Of a stretch of DNA of 64,000 bases, positions 1 to 13,100 are shown in pieces. The notes under the pieces are model-generated. The model worked only from the letters and a program-made list of their open reading frames with translations, did no database searches and was not told the DNA's origin. The first letter of the stretch is position 1. Each line of letters opens with the position of its first letter. Position numbers and translations under genes: made by a program. The stretch is from Chionis minor (Eukaryota; Chordata; Aves; Charadriiformes; Chionididae): NCBI GenBank assembly GCA_013398295.1, contig VZSF01001081.1:200992-264991 (forward strand), written 5' to 3'.

Positions 1-176
1 CAGTCATTTTGGATGGACTCTGAGATAATTTACAGGCCGCTTGCTTTCCCCATCTTCCCCCTCTCTGTTTCTCTCACTTCCCTAACGGAGTCACAATTGC
101 TGCAGCAGTCTCGAGCAACGCTGCAATTTCTCCCTCATCCTCTTTCCATGACGATGTCACCCCTTCTCTGTCCCAG

Positions 177-275
177 GATCTAAGGCATTGGGCTACCAAA
201 GGAGAAGATGAAACATTCCATAATAATACAGGAGGCCTGACAGCGTTTTGGAAAGTTTTCAGAGAAAATTCCCAG
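177..275 (+). CDS. Candidate internal coding exon, 33 codons, gene unidentified
   Basis: A long pyrimidine-rich tract (about 51-176) ends in a clear acceptor (tctgtcccag), and the segment ends at a strong donor (cccag|gtaagc). The 99 bp between them are open only in phase 0; the other two plus frames hit stops quickly. The peptide begins DLRHWATKGEDE, contains an N-glycosylation-type NNT triplet and ends AFWKVFRENSQ. It is mixed polar/aromatic with no membrane segment and no motif I recognise. The exon is symmetric (0-0), so skipping it would keep the frame. It lies on the same strand and in the same phase as the candidates at 4794 and 62069, which suits one gene but does not prove it. Splice-flanked open segments of this size arise by chance in 64 kb, so confidence is moderate to low. 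Confidence 0.4.
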
Positions 276-3200
276 GTAAGCCCCGGTCACCATTACCTCA
301 CTCGTATTTCCCAGAGATTTCCTGTGTAATGTTTTAAAAGGAACTGGTAGAAAGAAGAAGGCAGAATATAGTGGAGAAATAGTAGGAAATATTTCTTGGG
401 ACTTCTGAAAGATTAAAGTTCCTCCTGAGAAAATCTTGAGGAAATTAAGTGCTAGAGGTTGAAAGGGAAAGTTAAGTTGTGGTTTAGCAACAGCACTAGT
501 ATTGTTTAACAGAAATTAAAGTTAATTTTTAGCACAGTATAACCTCTATAGGCTAGAGATCAAGCTCAAAAGTATCTTACAGTTACAGCGCAGACGTTTG
601 TAACTGGGTGATTGATTAAGTTCAGATCATTTCTCCTGTCCATGGCTAAACTGCTCAGTCTGGTGCATTGAGCGATGGCCGATGAGTGGAAAAATCCCAC
701 AGGCAAACTCTGCATGCGTGTGGCAGAGGGGGGAAGTGGGAGGGGTGGGGAACAGGGTCACAGAGGGTGTGTTTTTCCAGAACTATGAAAGGTTTTGAGC
801 CTCTCTGATAGGATTTCATCTGCTCTTGTCCTCAGTCTTGAAACTGTGGTGTGCACATTACAGCCAGGATGCTCTCTGTGGGGTATTTATCTGCATATCC
901 CCTCCCCTCTCTCACCAGATTGTTGCTCCAGACTCACTGCTAACGTGACAATTAAATAAATCAAGAAATACTTAACGGTGAAATCGAGAAAGAATGGAAG
1001 CAGATGGGGACATTTGGAATAATAGAAAATCCCATTACCTACTGATTTTTGTAATTGTTTCAAATATGTGTCTGTATATATGTCTCCTCACCTCTCACAC
1101 CCTGCTTATCCTTAGATTGTTATCATTTTGGCATAGGAGCATGTATATTTGGGCAGCACCTCACACAAGTTCATCCCTACTTCTCAAAGATATCCCTACC
1201 TCTGAATTTTTTTTATTCATATCAATAAATCTTTTCTTGTCTAATTCCAGGATCCAGTAAAGCTGTAGTTATTGGTTTTACTGTTTTTCCTTCATGCTAT
1301 AATAAAGCTAAGTTTTTTTTTAAAATAATGTATAATTAACTCGTGGAATTCATTGGCTTCAGATCAGAACTTTGTAGGATTTAAAAATAGATGAGATATT
1401 TATATGAATTCTATGTGCCTTTACACTAGCCAGGATAAAAGTTCGTAACAAAGGTAAGCTTTCATGCTTCAGAACAAGAGCCAACCACTGTCTGGGGTTG
1501 CAGAGAAATTTCCCCTGCAGCCATATAGTGATGCGGTCCTTTAAAGATGATTTCTACCTTTGCTGAAGCATCTGGTACCAACTGTTACTGAAGTCGGGCT
1601 AAGTCATGACAGGGACTATGGGATTCATGTATTGCTAAGGAACCACTTTATTTGGGACAGACACTTCTAGCCTGAGTTGAGGCAGTCTAGGAGTAATTGA
1701 ATTTTTCAACAATATTTAAAGAGTCAGTATAAACTGAGGACCAAAATTAAGGTCACGCTGTTAGCATTTACTCGATAAGACTACACAGCTGCCTTAGGAT
1801 TTGCCAGACCTTAACATTTTATCTCAAATGGAAAATATTTTATGTAATTAAGTTACAGCCAAACTAGTAACTTGTTCCTTTATAATTTAGTTAATGTGAT
1901 ACTTTACCAGCAAATAATCCTCATGTGACCTGACATACTAATGAACACTGGAAGGTGAGGGGAAATAGAGGCTGCAAAGTAATTTAGTAAGTCTAACTCT
2001 GTTTGAAGACAATGTTTTCTGATTAGCAGAAATACAGTTCTTTGCTGTCCAGAAATTCTTTAAGCCTACGATAGTATAGTTTTTCCTTCTTGAAATATCT
2101 CTCACTTAACTTGTTCTTCTTTTCTTTGCTCTTTGTGCTCCAGGATGTAAGACATACAGGTTGAACATATCACAGAAATGATAAAAAGAATGTGCATTAG
2201 TATTACCCTAACACTAAAAAGTTGAGTACAACTTAATTTCAAACTGCAGGTTAATTCTCTGTTAGTTTTACTATGTGGCCACATCACTTCAGAGCCCTCT
2301 TTCACCTTATTCAGATCCTCACTCTGTATTCTACAGTCTACCAAAAAGTTTTGATGAGATCCACTTCTATAAGGAGCAAAGCATAATATTCACAGTATAA
2401 TGTTATGAATTCTAGATACATAGATACGTTAGAAAAATGCTCCCCAGCATATGATTTCACGATGCAAAATTGATACTTCATTGCAATTGAAATTTTTATA
2501 ATAGATTCAAAATATCTATGCAAGAAGTCAGTCTTGCCCACCTGGTACAGACACTGTGAATAAGAAACAATGGTTTTAGGTTAAGTGATGGAAATTATAA
2601 ATAGTTGTAGCTAAATAGAGAATTGAGGCAGAATTCTGCCTTTTGGTGCAAAAAGGAGTCAGTGGACAAGGTTTTGTTTTCCATCTGAGCTCCTGCTATT
2701 TCAAGTAGCTTGAATTTCTAAAGAGCGCCTAGAGAGAGCAGTCTCTTCTCTGTAGAGACCGGAAGACCTACCCAACCTGGCTGCTGCCCCCATTGCATTA
2801 CCCAAATGGTGGCTGGGCACACCACCCTGTTTTGCTCGAGCCATCCATTGCTCAGTAGTTTATGCTTTCCTTAATATTGTTTCTTTGTTCTGGCTTTCTT
2901 CTTTTCCTAAAACCAAGTACTGTATGCTATTTTTTCCCTAATTTATAGACTGGCTTTCAAATCCAAACTGTATGTGGATAGAAAACATTCTTTCTGGAGT
3001 GCTGTTGGACTAATGTTTTCTTTTCTTTTTTTTTTTTTCTTTTTCTTTTTTTCTTTCTTCCAGAGCAGATCTTACTCCCTTTAATTTCTTTCAGCAATAG
3101 CAACTGTAGTGTCTGCCTGTAATGACAAGCAGTAATGGCAAGCATTTTTTGATTCCGAAGATAGGAATATAGTCTGTTGGTATCCCTCTAAAGAAGTATA

Positions 3201-4793
3201 TGAAACCTTTAGGTGGCAGCCAAGGGCTACAGTTTGAATCCCTAGATTTATTAGTTGTGTGGTTTATGGTCTCTTCTTCAGCTGGCAAAGAGGATATGAA
3301 GAAGAATGGATTAGAAATTAATCCAAAAGTAAAGCAGAAGAAATTTCACACAGGTGGAACAAGCATTAAAAACCTGGATATGTCTGGATATACAGGAATG
3401 CACCTGTGGTCTGTTGCCCTTCTGCCACCCTCTGTTTCCTTCAAAGTACTCTTAAAAGCACACCCTCAAGCCAAACAACTTACTTCTATTGTTATAAAAA
3501 TGGCATTCGATACAGTGCTTTCATGTTGTCTTCAGAACATGAAATATTACGTGTGTCTGGACCTGGGAGGAGGTTGGAAACACTTGGTGGCCCCCTGGCA
3601 TGCACCTCCTCTGCCTCATGGCCCATCACAGCAGGGTGGCAGGGGCTGTGGGTCACCTTGCCACCCACCCTGGCACAGCAATACCTCTGCAAGTCTCCTG
3701 GGCAATTTGGGGCATGCCATGGGAGACTGCGTCTCCAAAGGTGCTCATTCAAATGATATCTTCAGGAATTAGATCTTCAGGCTTATTATCCCCGTGCCAC
3801 TCCAAAACAGAGCTTTGTAAAAATGCTTGGTTTTTTCCTTTTTACTTTTTTTTCCCCCCCATAAAATGAACCTATCAAAATCCTGAGGTTAGTTTGCTGC
3901 ATTTATAGAGTATATCTGTTGAAAAGCTGCTGAAATATATTCTTACAATGTGCTATTAAGTCATCTAGAGAAGTCAAAATGTTTGTTAATGAACAATTAT
4001 TTGAAAGAAAGTGTAGACTCCAGAGACTTTCTTTTGGGGAAGAAAATGCATCTTTGTTTTTACAAATGACTGCACAATGGTATCTTTTGATACAGAACTT
4101 ACTTTTTTTTTTTAAACTTACTGTCATTTTCATGCAAGAAAACATGGCCACATTTGTATTATTTGTTTTGGGAGTTAAAACCAGAAAATGAGAGATTTAC
4201 AAATAACCTCATGTGTTTATTGTACTGTTCCCAAAGTTTTTCTTTGTATAATTAACAATTACACGCAGCTATAAATCACGTTGTTTACCTCTGCAGCCTA
4301 ATGCAGCATACATTGTCTCACCATCCCACAGACAAGCTGAAGTATTCAACATTGTGGTGCCAAAACCCTGCATATGTGCAGAACAAACACCCAAATTCAA
4401 CAGTGAGACAAGTAATTGTGTACTCTGATTACAAACCAGATGTTAAAAATCATGTAGTTTGACTTAAATGACTAGCGATTCAATGATTAACGAGATTGGT
4501 TTACATCAAGATTTGCATTAGAAAATACACATTTCTTTTAAACAGCTTGTAAATGCAGATCTGTCTGAGTATGTGGGTATTAGGTAAGAAGATTTGGGGT
4601 TTCTCCTCTTCTCCTTCTCTTTTTTCTTTCATGTTCTCTATTTTGTGTGTACCCATGTGAATGACTGGGGACATACGTAATCTCCATTTCTAGTATTTCT
4701 GAATCTTCAGGTAGAAGCAAGGGTGTTTCCCGAAGAGTTACGGCTGTTTTAACACACACCTGGACTGAGGCTAATACATCTGGTCCCCTGCAG
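276..4793 (+). other. Intron-like DNA between the first two exon candidates
   Basis: This is AT-rich sequence without a recognisable interspersed repeat. It holds a T/C tract at 3015-3060 and a 190-codon open frame at 3200-3772 that I judge to be chance. Inside that frame, 3282-3353 is a splice-flanked 72-bp segment in phase 1. That does not match the phase-0 neighbours. Confidence 0.4.
3015..3060 (+). repeat. Polypyrimidine T/C simple tract
   Basis: About 45 bases of T with scattered C lead into 'cag' at 3061-3063. It resembles an over-long acceptor tract, but no convincing exon follows. It is best read as low-complexity sequence. Confidence 0.8.
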
Positions 4794-4853
4794 AACCTCT
4801 GCTCTGGTTTGTGTCTAGTTAGCTCTGAGTGGAAGCAGAGTGGAAGCAAAGAG
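4794..4853 (+). CDS. Candidate short coding exon, 20 codons, gene unidentified
   Basis: The acceptor is ggtcccctgcag and the donor is gag|gtaagtaag, close to the ideal consensus. The 60 bp between are open only in phase 0; both alternative plus frames contain a TAG. The peptide runs NLCSGLCLVSSEW then KQSGSKE, with two cysteines and a basic/serine end. I recognise no domain. The exon is symmetric in phase 0 and could be a small cassette exon of the same plus-strand gene as 177-275 and 62069-62183. With only 60 bp the open frame is weak evidence; the splice sites carry the call. A non-coding exon or a chance pairing is a real alternative. Confidence 0.3.
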
Positions 4854-7800
4854 GTAAGTAAGCCTGGCTTTTCCCACCCATGGAGAGGCGCCACACTCTT
4901 CTTATTAACACCGTTATCCCCTTACTGCCCTGTGTTGCTGCATGCTCGTTGCATACAAAGGGCAGGCATCAAGCTTTACAAATTTTTTGCATTTTAATTG
5001 TTCACTCCCATTATCTGCCCAAAACTTCCTTTCATTCAAGTCTCTGCTTGATTGCATTCACTCCCAGGAAGCAAAGGATAAGGCATCTAATTCACATGGT
5101 TGAAATTACTTCGTAAACAGAATTGTCTGAGCTGATGTGGAATACAGCCAAGATAGTATAAAAGATGCCCTTGTTATTCAAGAGGCACCAATAGATGTTT
5201 ACATGATAAAAAAAGGTAAAGACAAAAGTTTTCCACCCAAAAGAACCCACTCGTCTTGCATGTATGTTCCTTATTACTGGCAATTTTTTTGTTCATATAA
5301 CAAAATGTTGGCGGCTGACTTATTAGAAGCAGTTACTAAACAACACACTTACTTTTTAGTTAAAGAATTTATTACTGCATAAACGTTTTCTTTAATTTAA
5401 AAATGCCCATCCACCTCCTATTTAGCCATGCAGTCTCTCTTGGGCTGAAATTTCTTTGGAGGTTCTGCCTCATAATAATGGCTTTCTAAGTGACAGTGAC
5501 CAGCTGGGCATTTATGTTCTGTCTCCTGCTGAGCTACACTAAGATGTTTCGTGACACGTTTCCCTGCCTGGGGAATATTCAGGATATGGGGGTGGTTTAA
5601 AGTGTTTGTTTGGATGAGATGAGAGATGATCTCACAAGTTGCTGGAAAGAAGGGGCTTAGTGCAATGGGAGGTAAGAGAGGACGTGTCCAGTATGGTGAA
5701 GAAGGAATTACACATTAGCTCATATAAATAATAATAGCAGGTGTGGGTAATAGCACTTTAGTAAAACTGTATTTGAAAGCGGTTAAGTTGTAGTTTCTTA
5801 GCAACTGCTGCTGACAGCCATGTTTTAAGCGGCCAAGGCTTTCAAAATTAGGCAACACCCATAGCCTGCTATACAACCGCATTAAATGGAGAGAAACACT
5901 AAAGCAGAAGTGTTTGTACTCTCTAAACAGAAACACAACAGAGGGCCAGAGCTACAGAAGAGGTGACAAAATAGAAAAAGCAGAAATTACGTCTACATTT
6001 CTAGGTAAGCCTTTTCAGGAAGAACTGCTTAGGAAGCACTGTTACAGAGAAAGGCACGACCCATAGTGTACTCAATGCAATGGGTAGACTTTAGGGAGTG
6101 TTGGCAGAGGCATAATTTGTATTTAGGTAACTTTGTTATTTTGTTAACACATTTTGTTATGTCTTTTTATGTGTTTGTTATGTAAAATCTATGTGTGTGT
6201 ATATAAAGATACATGTAAAGAATTTTTTTTATGTGAATGAGGGTACCTGTGTTTAGCGTGAAACATAAACGTTGTATGTAATGTTCATCACTTGAGACCA
6301 TGCTGCCAACAAGATGATTGTGGATGTTGGATAAGAACATTTCACAGAAGAAGACTGTGCCAAAGCCAACCAAAAAGAGATGAAGAAGTGTTAAAGAGGA
6401 GTCTGAAAGGTTCATTTTTTGGGCTAGTTGATGCAAATTTACATTTGGCTAATTCATCCCATAGTGTCCAAGTTGTTTTCAATTCCTTATGAATGCTCCA
6501 CAGAAAGCACTAGTTCTGATTGTTAATATTATCCTGACTTAGCTAGGTCCTATCCTAGCAATCGATAACATGCTCTTAATTCATTATCTGAAGAGGCAGC
6601 AAAAAGTTCTTAACTATATTTTTTTTCCTCTTTTGAAACCAGAATATTTTCTGGCAATACATAGGCTCGGATACATCGTCCTGTGGAAAAGTTCTCCAGC
6701 CCAAGATGGAAAAGCTAATGTATTAGTTAAGGCACTCCCTAGATTAACAAGCTTCAAATTCTGGGCAAGTGCCCTAACTTGTGGCTTGCTATTTTGGTGA
6801 ATGGGAATATCAATCTGTCTCTTACATGAATGGTATGGTATTTTGTGCCCTTATTCCAGCTCTGTAAAATTCTTCTTACTTTTTTAAAGTAAAACTTATG
6901 TATGCAAAAGAACAGTGGAATTGCCTTCTACAGGTTTTAAAACACCTTAAATATTTCCATATTTTCTTCCAAGTGCAAAGCTTATTTCTCTGGCCTAGCT
7001 TTCTTTAACATAGGTATATAGAAAAGACATTTGTTCTAACAGAACAGAATAGAAAAGAACCTGTTCTAACACGACATGCCACAGTGTCCTTCAGGAGGAC
7101 AGTGTAGTGTTTATTTAGAATGGGATGAGGCTATACAAATATACACAGAACCAAGGACTGAAAATAGTAATACGGTTCATTTTGTTCAGTTAACTAGCTG
7201 TTTAACTTTTATCCTACGTACCCTCATACAGCCACTAGTATGACATAGATTCCGGTATAACCATAGTTAAAAGTCATTTAGTTGTTATGTGACCCACAAC
7301 ACATACAGTATTCCCAGGGACTTCCTATGATGTCTCCACAGATTTAGAGACAGTCCTTGGATTTGAAGAGAATAACTTATTTATCCGTGACTGTTTGCTA
7401 TTAGATGGCGAGTCTACAAATATTCCTTTGCCAGGAAAAGGCTTTTAGCCTTTTAATAACATCTTGTTGAAGTGTCTATCCACCAGCTTTTAAAAAACTG
7501 CTTGTGAGACTTGCTGATCACTTTAATTTATTGAAATGAGTCTGATGTTTTTTCATCTTTTCACATTTCAGTGTTTTATTCCAGAATTGCTTGTTAATTC
7601 TCCTCTTTCTTCATGTCACATAAAAACCATCTTCCAGTACTTCACTGCCTTGTTTTTTTAATTTATATTCCACAGAGCTGATGAATGCCCATGATTTTCA
7701 CTGTGGGATGGTACACAGATGTTACACTGCAGGATATATTTATCAGCTTAAATTTTAGGACACAAAACACTTAAACTGCATGAACCTGAGTGATAATTGA

Positions 7801-9690
7801 ATTGTCTTCAGTACCTTTGATTCTGATGAATGTGCTCCTCTTGTTTCTGCAGGTATTCATAGATTTTTCAAGCAGAAGTAATTTGAATTACAAATATGAG
7901 TGGACTCGACAAGTGAATATAGTCTGCTATACACTGAACCCAATTTTTCAAAAATGGCCTGGTTCAGTACCTCAGACCTCAGCAACACAATTTTGTGTAT
8001 CTGATTTAAGCAGGAGCTGATTTGCCCTCTAGTTCCCACTGAAATGAAATGGATTGCAATCTGAAATTTGAAGATGGTTGACTAGTTCACTGTACACATC
8101 ACAATAGTAAAAGCCACATGTGGGATTTTTTCTTACAGAAATCCAATCTTGATTCCAAAGCTGCCACCCTTTTCTATGTTCTTTTTTTTTCCTAGCTGAA
8201 CTAGGGAAGGTTTGCTGAAATGATTAACAACAAATTGTCACAGATACTGCCTAATGGTTTGGGGTTTTTTTGTATCTTTACTTTGTGTGTTTCTTTCCAT
8301 ACTGTTACTTAAAATGAATGATACTATCTTTCTTTACTCAGAAGCTATTTCTCAGTTATTTTTGTATCATTCAAATACATTGTTCTGAGTGATATTCAGA
8401 AACCACTTCCATAATTGTATATCCTGTTTACTTAGGCCATGTAGATTTTTAAAGCTGTCTTCATTGGCTGATGGCAGGGCACCTATCCCGTAAATGAACA
8501 TATTTTTGTAGTTTAAAAGAGATAATGCTGTCTCTATTCGGCCTTTGTCTATTACTGCCAATTAAATCATTGACACTTCATTTTTCTTTTATTGTCTGTA
8601 GTCTATGATTGAAATTCAGCAGTGACTCACTGTTATATAAAACAGGTCCATATTTTGCTTCTTAACTTTATGCTTCTTTTCAAAGTATGGGCGTGCCAGC
8701 TCTAATGTGCACGTGGCATCATTGGGAAAGAATTTGGAGGCAGAATAAAAGTATTCAATCCTTTCACCAGAATATTCCACCTATTTAAAGATCTTAAAGC
8801 AGGCAGATGGGAAATGCCTAAAAAAGTACAAACCCAGGGGAAGCAGAAAAAGAACAGGTTGGAATGGACCATCTGTGAAAACTTTTGAGTATCAGATATA
8901 AGACTTGAATAGCTGGCATAGCGAATGAAAGCCTCATTACCTCCAGATGATGCAGATGCTGGGTCTGCTTTAAAATATTGCAGAATTGCTCAAACTTCAC
9001 AGCAGTAATTCTGGTAAGTAGGATGAATGGTGTTATCTGAGCTGGATTCAACAGACTGACACCACCTGAGCAATTAAACAAAACAAGGGCCCTTCCTTTT
9101 TTGCCAGCTTATACATAGGATTTTTAGTCTTGCTATATTGTGCAATGCAGGAAAGCTGACTTTGGTCAGACAAATTTGGCAATTCCATGAGAATTCCTGA
9201 AATTATTTGAGTGAAAAGCTAGCTGGATCATTTTACTACTAGACTTAAAAGACCTACCAGTCTATGAAAACTCATGATAAAAAAACCCCACACTGTGTAA
9301 TTAGGGATAATTATTTCTTAGTGTTTTTTGCTCTGACTTTTAAAAATTTATTTTATTTGCCAGTAGGTTCTGATGGAAATATCCCCCCCATTTTTTTTTA
9401 ATTTTCTCTGGGTGCATACATTTGAAGAAATGAAGAAACAATTGTGTCATGAGCATTAATGCTAACAAGCAGTCATCTTCTTTAAAACTATTTTTTAACA
9501 GTTTTCTTGTAGCAATAAATAATTCTCAGCCATAGAATCTTTCCCTGACATGTAAGAGAGAACAGCTACAAATATGAGCAGGAAGTGATAGTGGCTATAA
9601 TTTAAAGAACACATCTAAAATGACCTATGTTACTTTGAAAGTAATTTTTAAGTCATCTTGCCCTGTTCTTTTCCCCCCTCTTCTCATGAG

Positions 9691-9742
9691 ATTTTTGGGT
9701 TTTGTGGGTTTTTGTGGTTTTTTGTGGGGTTTTTTTTTTTTT
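9691..9742 (+). repeat. G/T-rich low-complexity tract
   Basis: Runs of T are broken by GGG and GTGG motifs and end in a T run of more than ten. This style recurs at 42931, 52793, 54165 and 62308, always on the plus strand. Confidence 0.75.
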
Positions 9743-10093
9743 AGTGAAGATCCTAGTTTCTGAGAAAACACTTGGAATGTATGCATGTAAAAACATAATT
9801 AGTGAATACAGTAAGTGAGCCATTCAAATTGGAATGAAAAATTCCCCACCAGATTTTATAACAGCTGCTGAAGTCATGTGGATAAGCCTGCTCCCAGTCT
9901 GAACATCACGGGAAAGAAAGATCAAAGGAGTGTTCAGAGCTAACCGTGCCTAGGGTAGGGTAAAAGAAACAATGGCAAAATTGTGTTTGTTTTTTGAGTT
10001 TTTTTAAAATTGCTTTTGTTCGTAATTATTTTATGGAGAATAGAAACCTTGTTTTAAAAATTTCAGGCTCAATTTGAAATTATGCACCCAGAT

Positions 10094-10125
10094 TCTCCAT
10101 AGGAACAAACATGTTGCTATGGAGA
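10094..10125. promoter_or_regulatory. Palindromic RFX X-box-like site
   Basis: The arms are TCTCCATAGGAAC (10094-10106) and GTTGCTATGGAGA (10113-10125), around a 6-base spacer. The right arm reverse-complemented matches the left arm at 12 of 13 positions. The right arm resembles the RFX-family X-box (GTTGCYATGG-AAC type), and the left arm is its mirror, giving a two-site palindrome. It lies in intron-like DNA far from any exon candidate, so an enhancer or cilia-type regulatory role is inference only. Confidence 0.4.
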
Positions 10126-13100
10126 TGGACCAGAGCAAAGACAAAATATAGATACAGATAGATTCCCCAGAGGATTGTAATTTGAGGCGTAAGTACACTG
10201 CTTAAACAGTATAAACACTGTCCTGGTATGCCTTGTTTTGTCCATCAAAAGTACAATAAAATATCCCTAATCCTAAATGATCTGTTGTTGTTTTAGGAAT
10301 AGTTTTTAAAAGATTAGTCACTCTTCTAATATTTCTTTTACTTTTTTTTTTTTTTCATAAAGCACAATAAAGAAAATTTTTTTGTTATTGCCTAAGTGCT
10401 ATTAAAAGGAAAGGAGAAATCAGCAAAAAATGGATGAAACTGCAGAAAAAGCAGTGGTGAGGACTTTGCTGAGGTAAAGAGATCTGCTTGCTGTGAGTTC
10501 AGTATTCATAACAAACGTGTCAAAATGTATTCCTTTTTCTTCATTGCTATAAAATATGCTGAGCCCATGAGGAACTTCCGAGAGAAAAAGGGCAAGAGTT
10601 TCTTCTCTGAAACCCATGCGTCTGCCACTTGGCATAAGCAAAAAATCTTCATTAAGCTTTTGAATAAGAAGACCTCTAAACAGTAATTTGCCAAAGAGAA
10701 AACTCCCGCCAAGGTCAGCGCTACATTTGTTGAAGTAAACTATTTTACCTGCATATGCTGTCTAAAATTATAGCTTCTATTTCAGATTAAATATCTCATT
10801 GTATTACCACTTTCTTCTAGCTCACTGTGAAAATAGTAAGAATCCTAACACATTGTATCAAAAAGGATAGGTTAAAACTGCTCCTGTACTTTTTTCTCAT
10901 AAGCATTATTTTCATAGGTGTCTCATTTTCTGCAAGTAGCTTGTGGAATTCAATATATATGGCCTTTTATAGCATTGCATCACAACATGAAGAAGAAAAT
11001 ATCCAAGCTATAAATTAGATAGACCTCCATCATGGATACCCCATTCTTAACATTACATCTGGAAGCTGTTAAAGCAAGTGGACTTCTCTTCAGGGATGTT
11101 TTAGAGACGATAAGGCACAGATTTTAAAATATTTCTCTGCAGCTGTGACCACCAGCCAGGTTTGTAAGTGAACTTGACTGTGTTTTATTATAATTCCTCT
11201 ATATCGTATGTATTACCTAATATAGCTATACATATGCTCAGAATTAATCTCATTAGAGAACTAAAATGTTTGAAAGCCCTTCCAAATACCTGCTGGATCA
11301 AGTGGGAAGTAGGCACCAAATTCCCTCCTCTAGACTGCTTCTGTATATGTACAAATACCTCTTTTTTACTGAGTTCTAGTTCATTGGGAACTTGATGGTT
11401 AAATGTGATGTTTCTGGATCTCTTGCATTTTCATTTCTAAAAATACATTTTTGGAACACACTGACATCATTTTCAAAAATGACCGCTAATGTTTGATTAA
11501 GACAGACTATCACCTTCCCATTCAGTTCTGGAGGTAGTTTGTTAAAACAATGCCCATAGAATTTCAGAAATATTATTTCAGCCTATTCTTTACCTAAACA
11601 CTAGCTGGGCTATTAGGGGCTCATTCTTAGTAACCCTCTCACTAGTGAGGTCAGGTTTAAAAGTAATAGATGTATGCTTGTGAAGGTTAGTAATAAGGAA
11701 AGCTTCATTTCCAAGAACTACACATGTTCCTGGTGCAGTCGGAAACAGGTTACTTTATGCGTGCGACATAAATGGTGTGGTCCTTGAAAACAGACAAGGA
11801 ATTAACTGAAGTTTAAAGGGTAACCAAGTTTCTGTAACCAGGGTATAACCAAGAGCTTAAACAGGAAGGGGAAAGCAATGCTATGTAAAAGATAGTTTGA
11901 AAGTTTTGCTTTTAATGATAAAGGTGTATATATGCCACAGACAGGAAAAAAAGGGATCAAAAAGAAACATGGCAAATCTAGCCTCTGGGAACTAGGAAGT
12001 GTCACAGCTATATTAAAATCCCATCAAGTACAGAATGCACGCTGCAAGCTACATACATAAAGAATCAGTGGACGGCAGCAAGGTTCTTCAGACAGAAGCA
12101 ATGCATTAAAGTGACGACTCTGTCAGGCAAGCTGAGCTGCTATACTCAGAACAAATGCTTTTTTGGTGCTAGCAAGAGAGATGTTCAAACCAGATACTTA
12201 TTTCTAACTAAGCTTTGCCCCACCGTGTATTCTGGACCATGTCAAATTTTTGGTGATGGTAGAATATGGCACAAAAGTGAGATATTTGGGTATTGACAGC
12301 ATAGAATAAGATAACTGGAAGCCCAGGAGCCAGGAACAGGGAGGTAAGAGGCGATGCTGGAACCTCTCCTGCATCGCACAGAGTGAGCTCCCCTTGGTTA
12401 CTCTGCTGTCACTGGTGACACCGGTCTGCCAGTCAGGGGTGAGGTCTCCAGGGTTGGTCCTGGATGCTGCTAGGGTTCATGAAGAGCCTGCCAGGTGTTT
12501 GCACAGTGTCACATCTGGAATTCTTGGGCTGTTTCAGCAGGGCCAGGGCAGTTCCTTACCTTCCCTGGGTAGTCTCAAGTCTCTCTTTGGACTAAATAGC
12601 CCTCTGTCCCTCTTAGGCAGACGTGCAGAGACAACTGTGAGTTGGTGTCCTGCCTGCAAAGCAGACTTTAGGGGCCAGTCTGGCTTTTGTGGGAGACTGG
12701 AACACAAGGAGCATAGGGATGGCTGCCTTTCTGCTCTTGCATATTCATTTTCTGCTGCCTCTACAAAGTTTCAGCAAAATACGTAGTTTGGTACGCATGA
12801 AACCTAAAGCAAGTTTCACGGAAAGCCAGGTATGAATAGTCTCTTTACATATTCTCAATGGGGAGAGAGTTTTTAGTATTTTAGTTTAAAAAAACACATG
12901 AAGCTACCAGAAATGGAGGGTTTTATGTTACTTGGAGTATGTGAAAATAGAATACTTTATAAAAACAAACCCACAAGGAGGCTTTACCACCCCCGCCCCC
13001 CCAGTTATACACAATGACCAAAAAAGTTCCCCTGCACTGCAGCGTACAGCACAGCGGTTTGCACACGGCGTAGGTGATAGCAAAGCAATCATAGAAGACA

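Noticed and set aside
3585..3600. Possible CTCF-like site on the minus strand (gccagggggcc)
   Set aside because: The upstream CC of the core is missing.
3200..3772. Longest plus open frame (190 codons)
   Set aside because: It has no recognisable domain, a strongly varying composition and no promoter context. One frame of this length is not surprising over six frames of 64 kb. A 72-bp splice-flanked piece in it (3282-3353) is in phase 1 and conflicts with its phase-0 neighbours.
5931..6004. Splice-flanked 74-bp segment open in one frame
   Set aside because: The acceptor is only moderate and its phases (2 in, 1 out) do not link to the other candidates.
12394..12786. 130-codon plus open frame in a GC-richer patch
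   Set aside because: The higher G+C lowers stop frequency. I saw no clean pair of splice sites bounding the frame and no recognisable protein.
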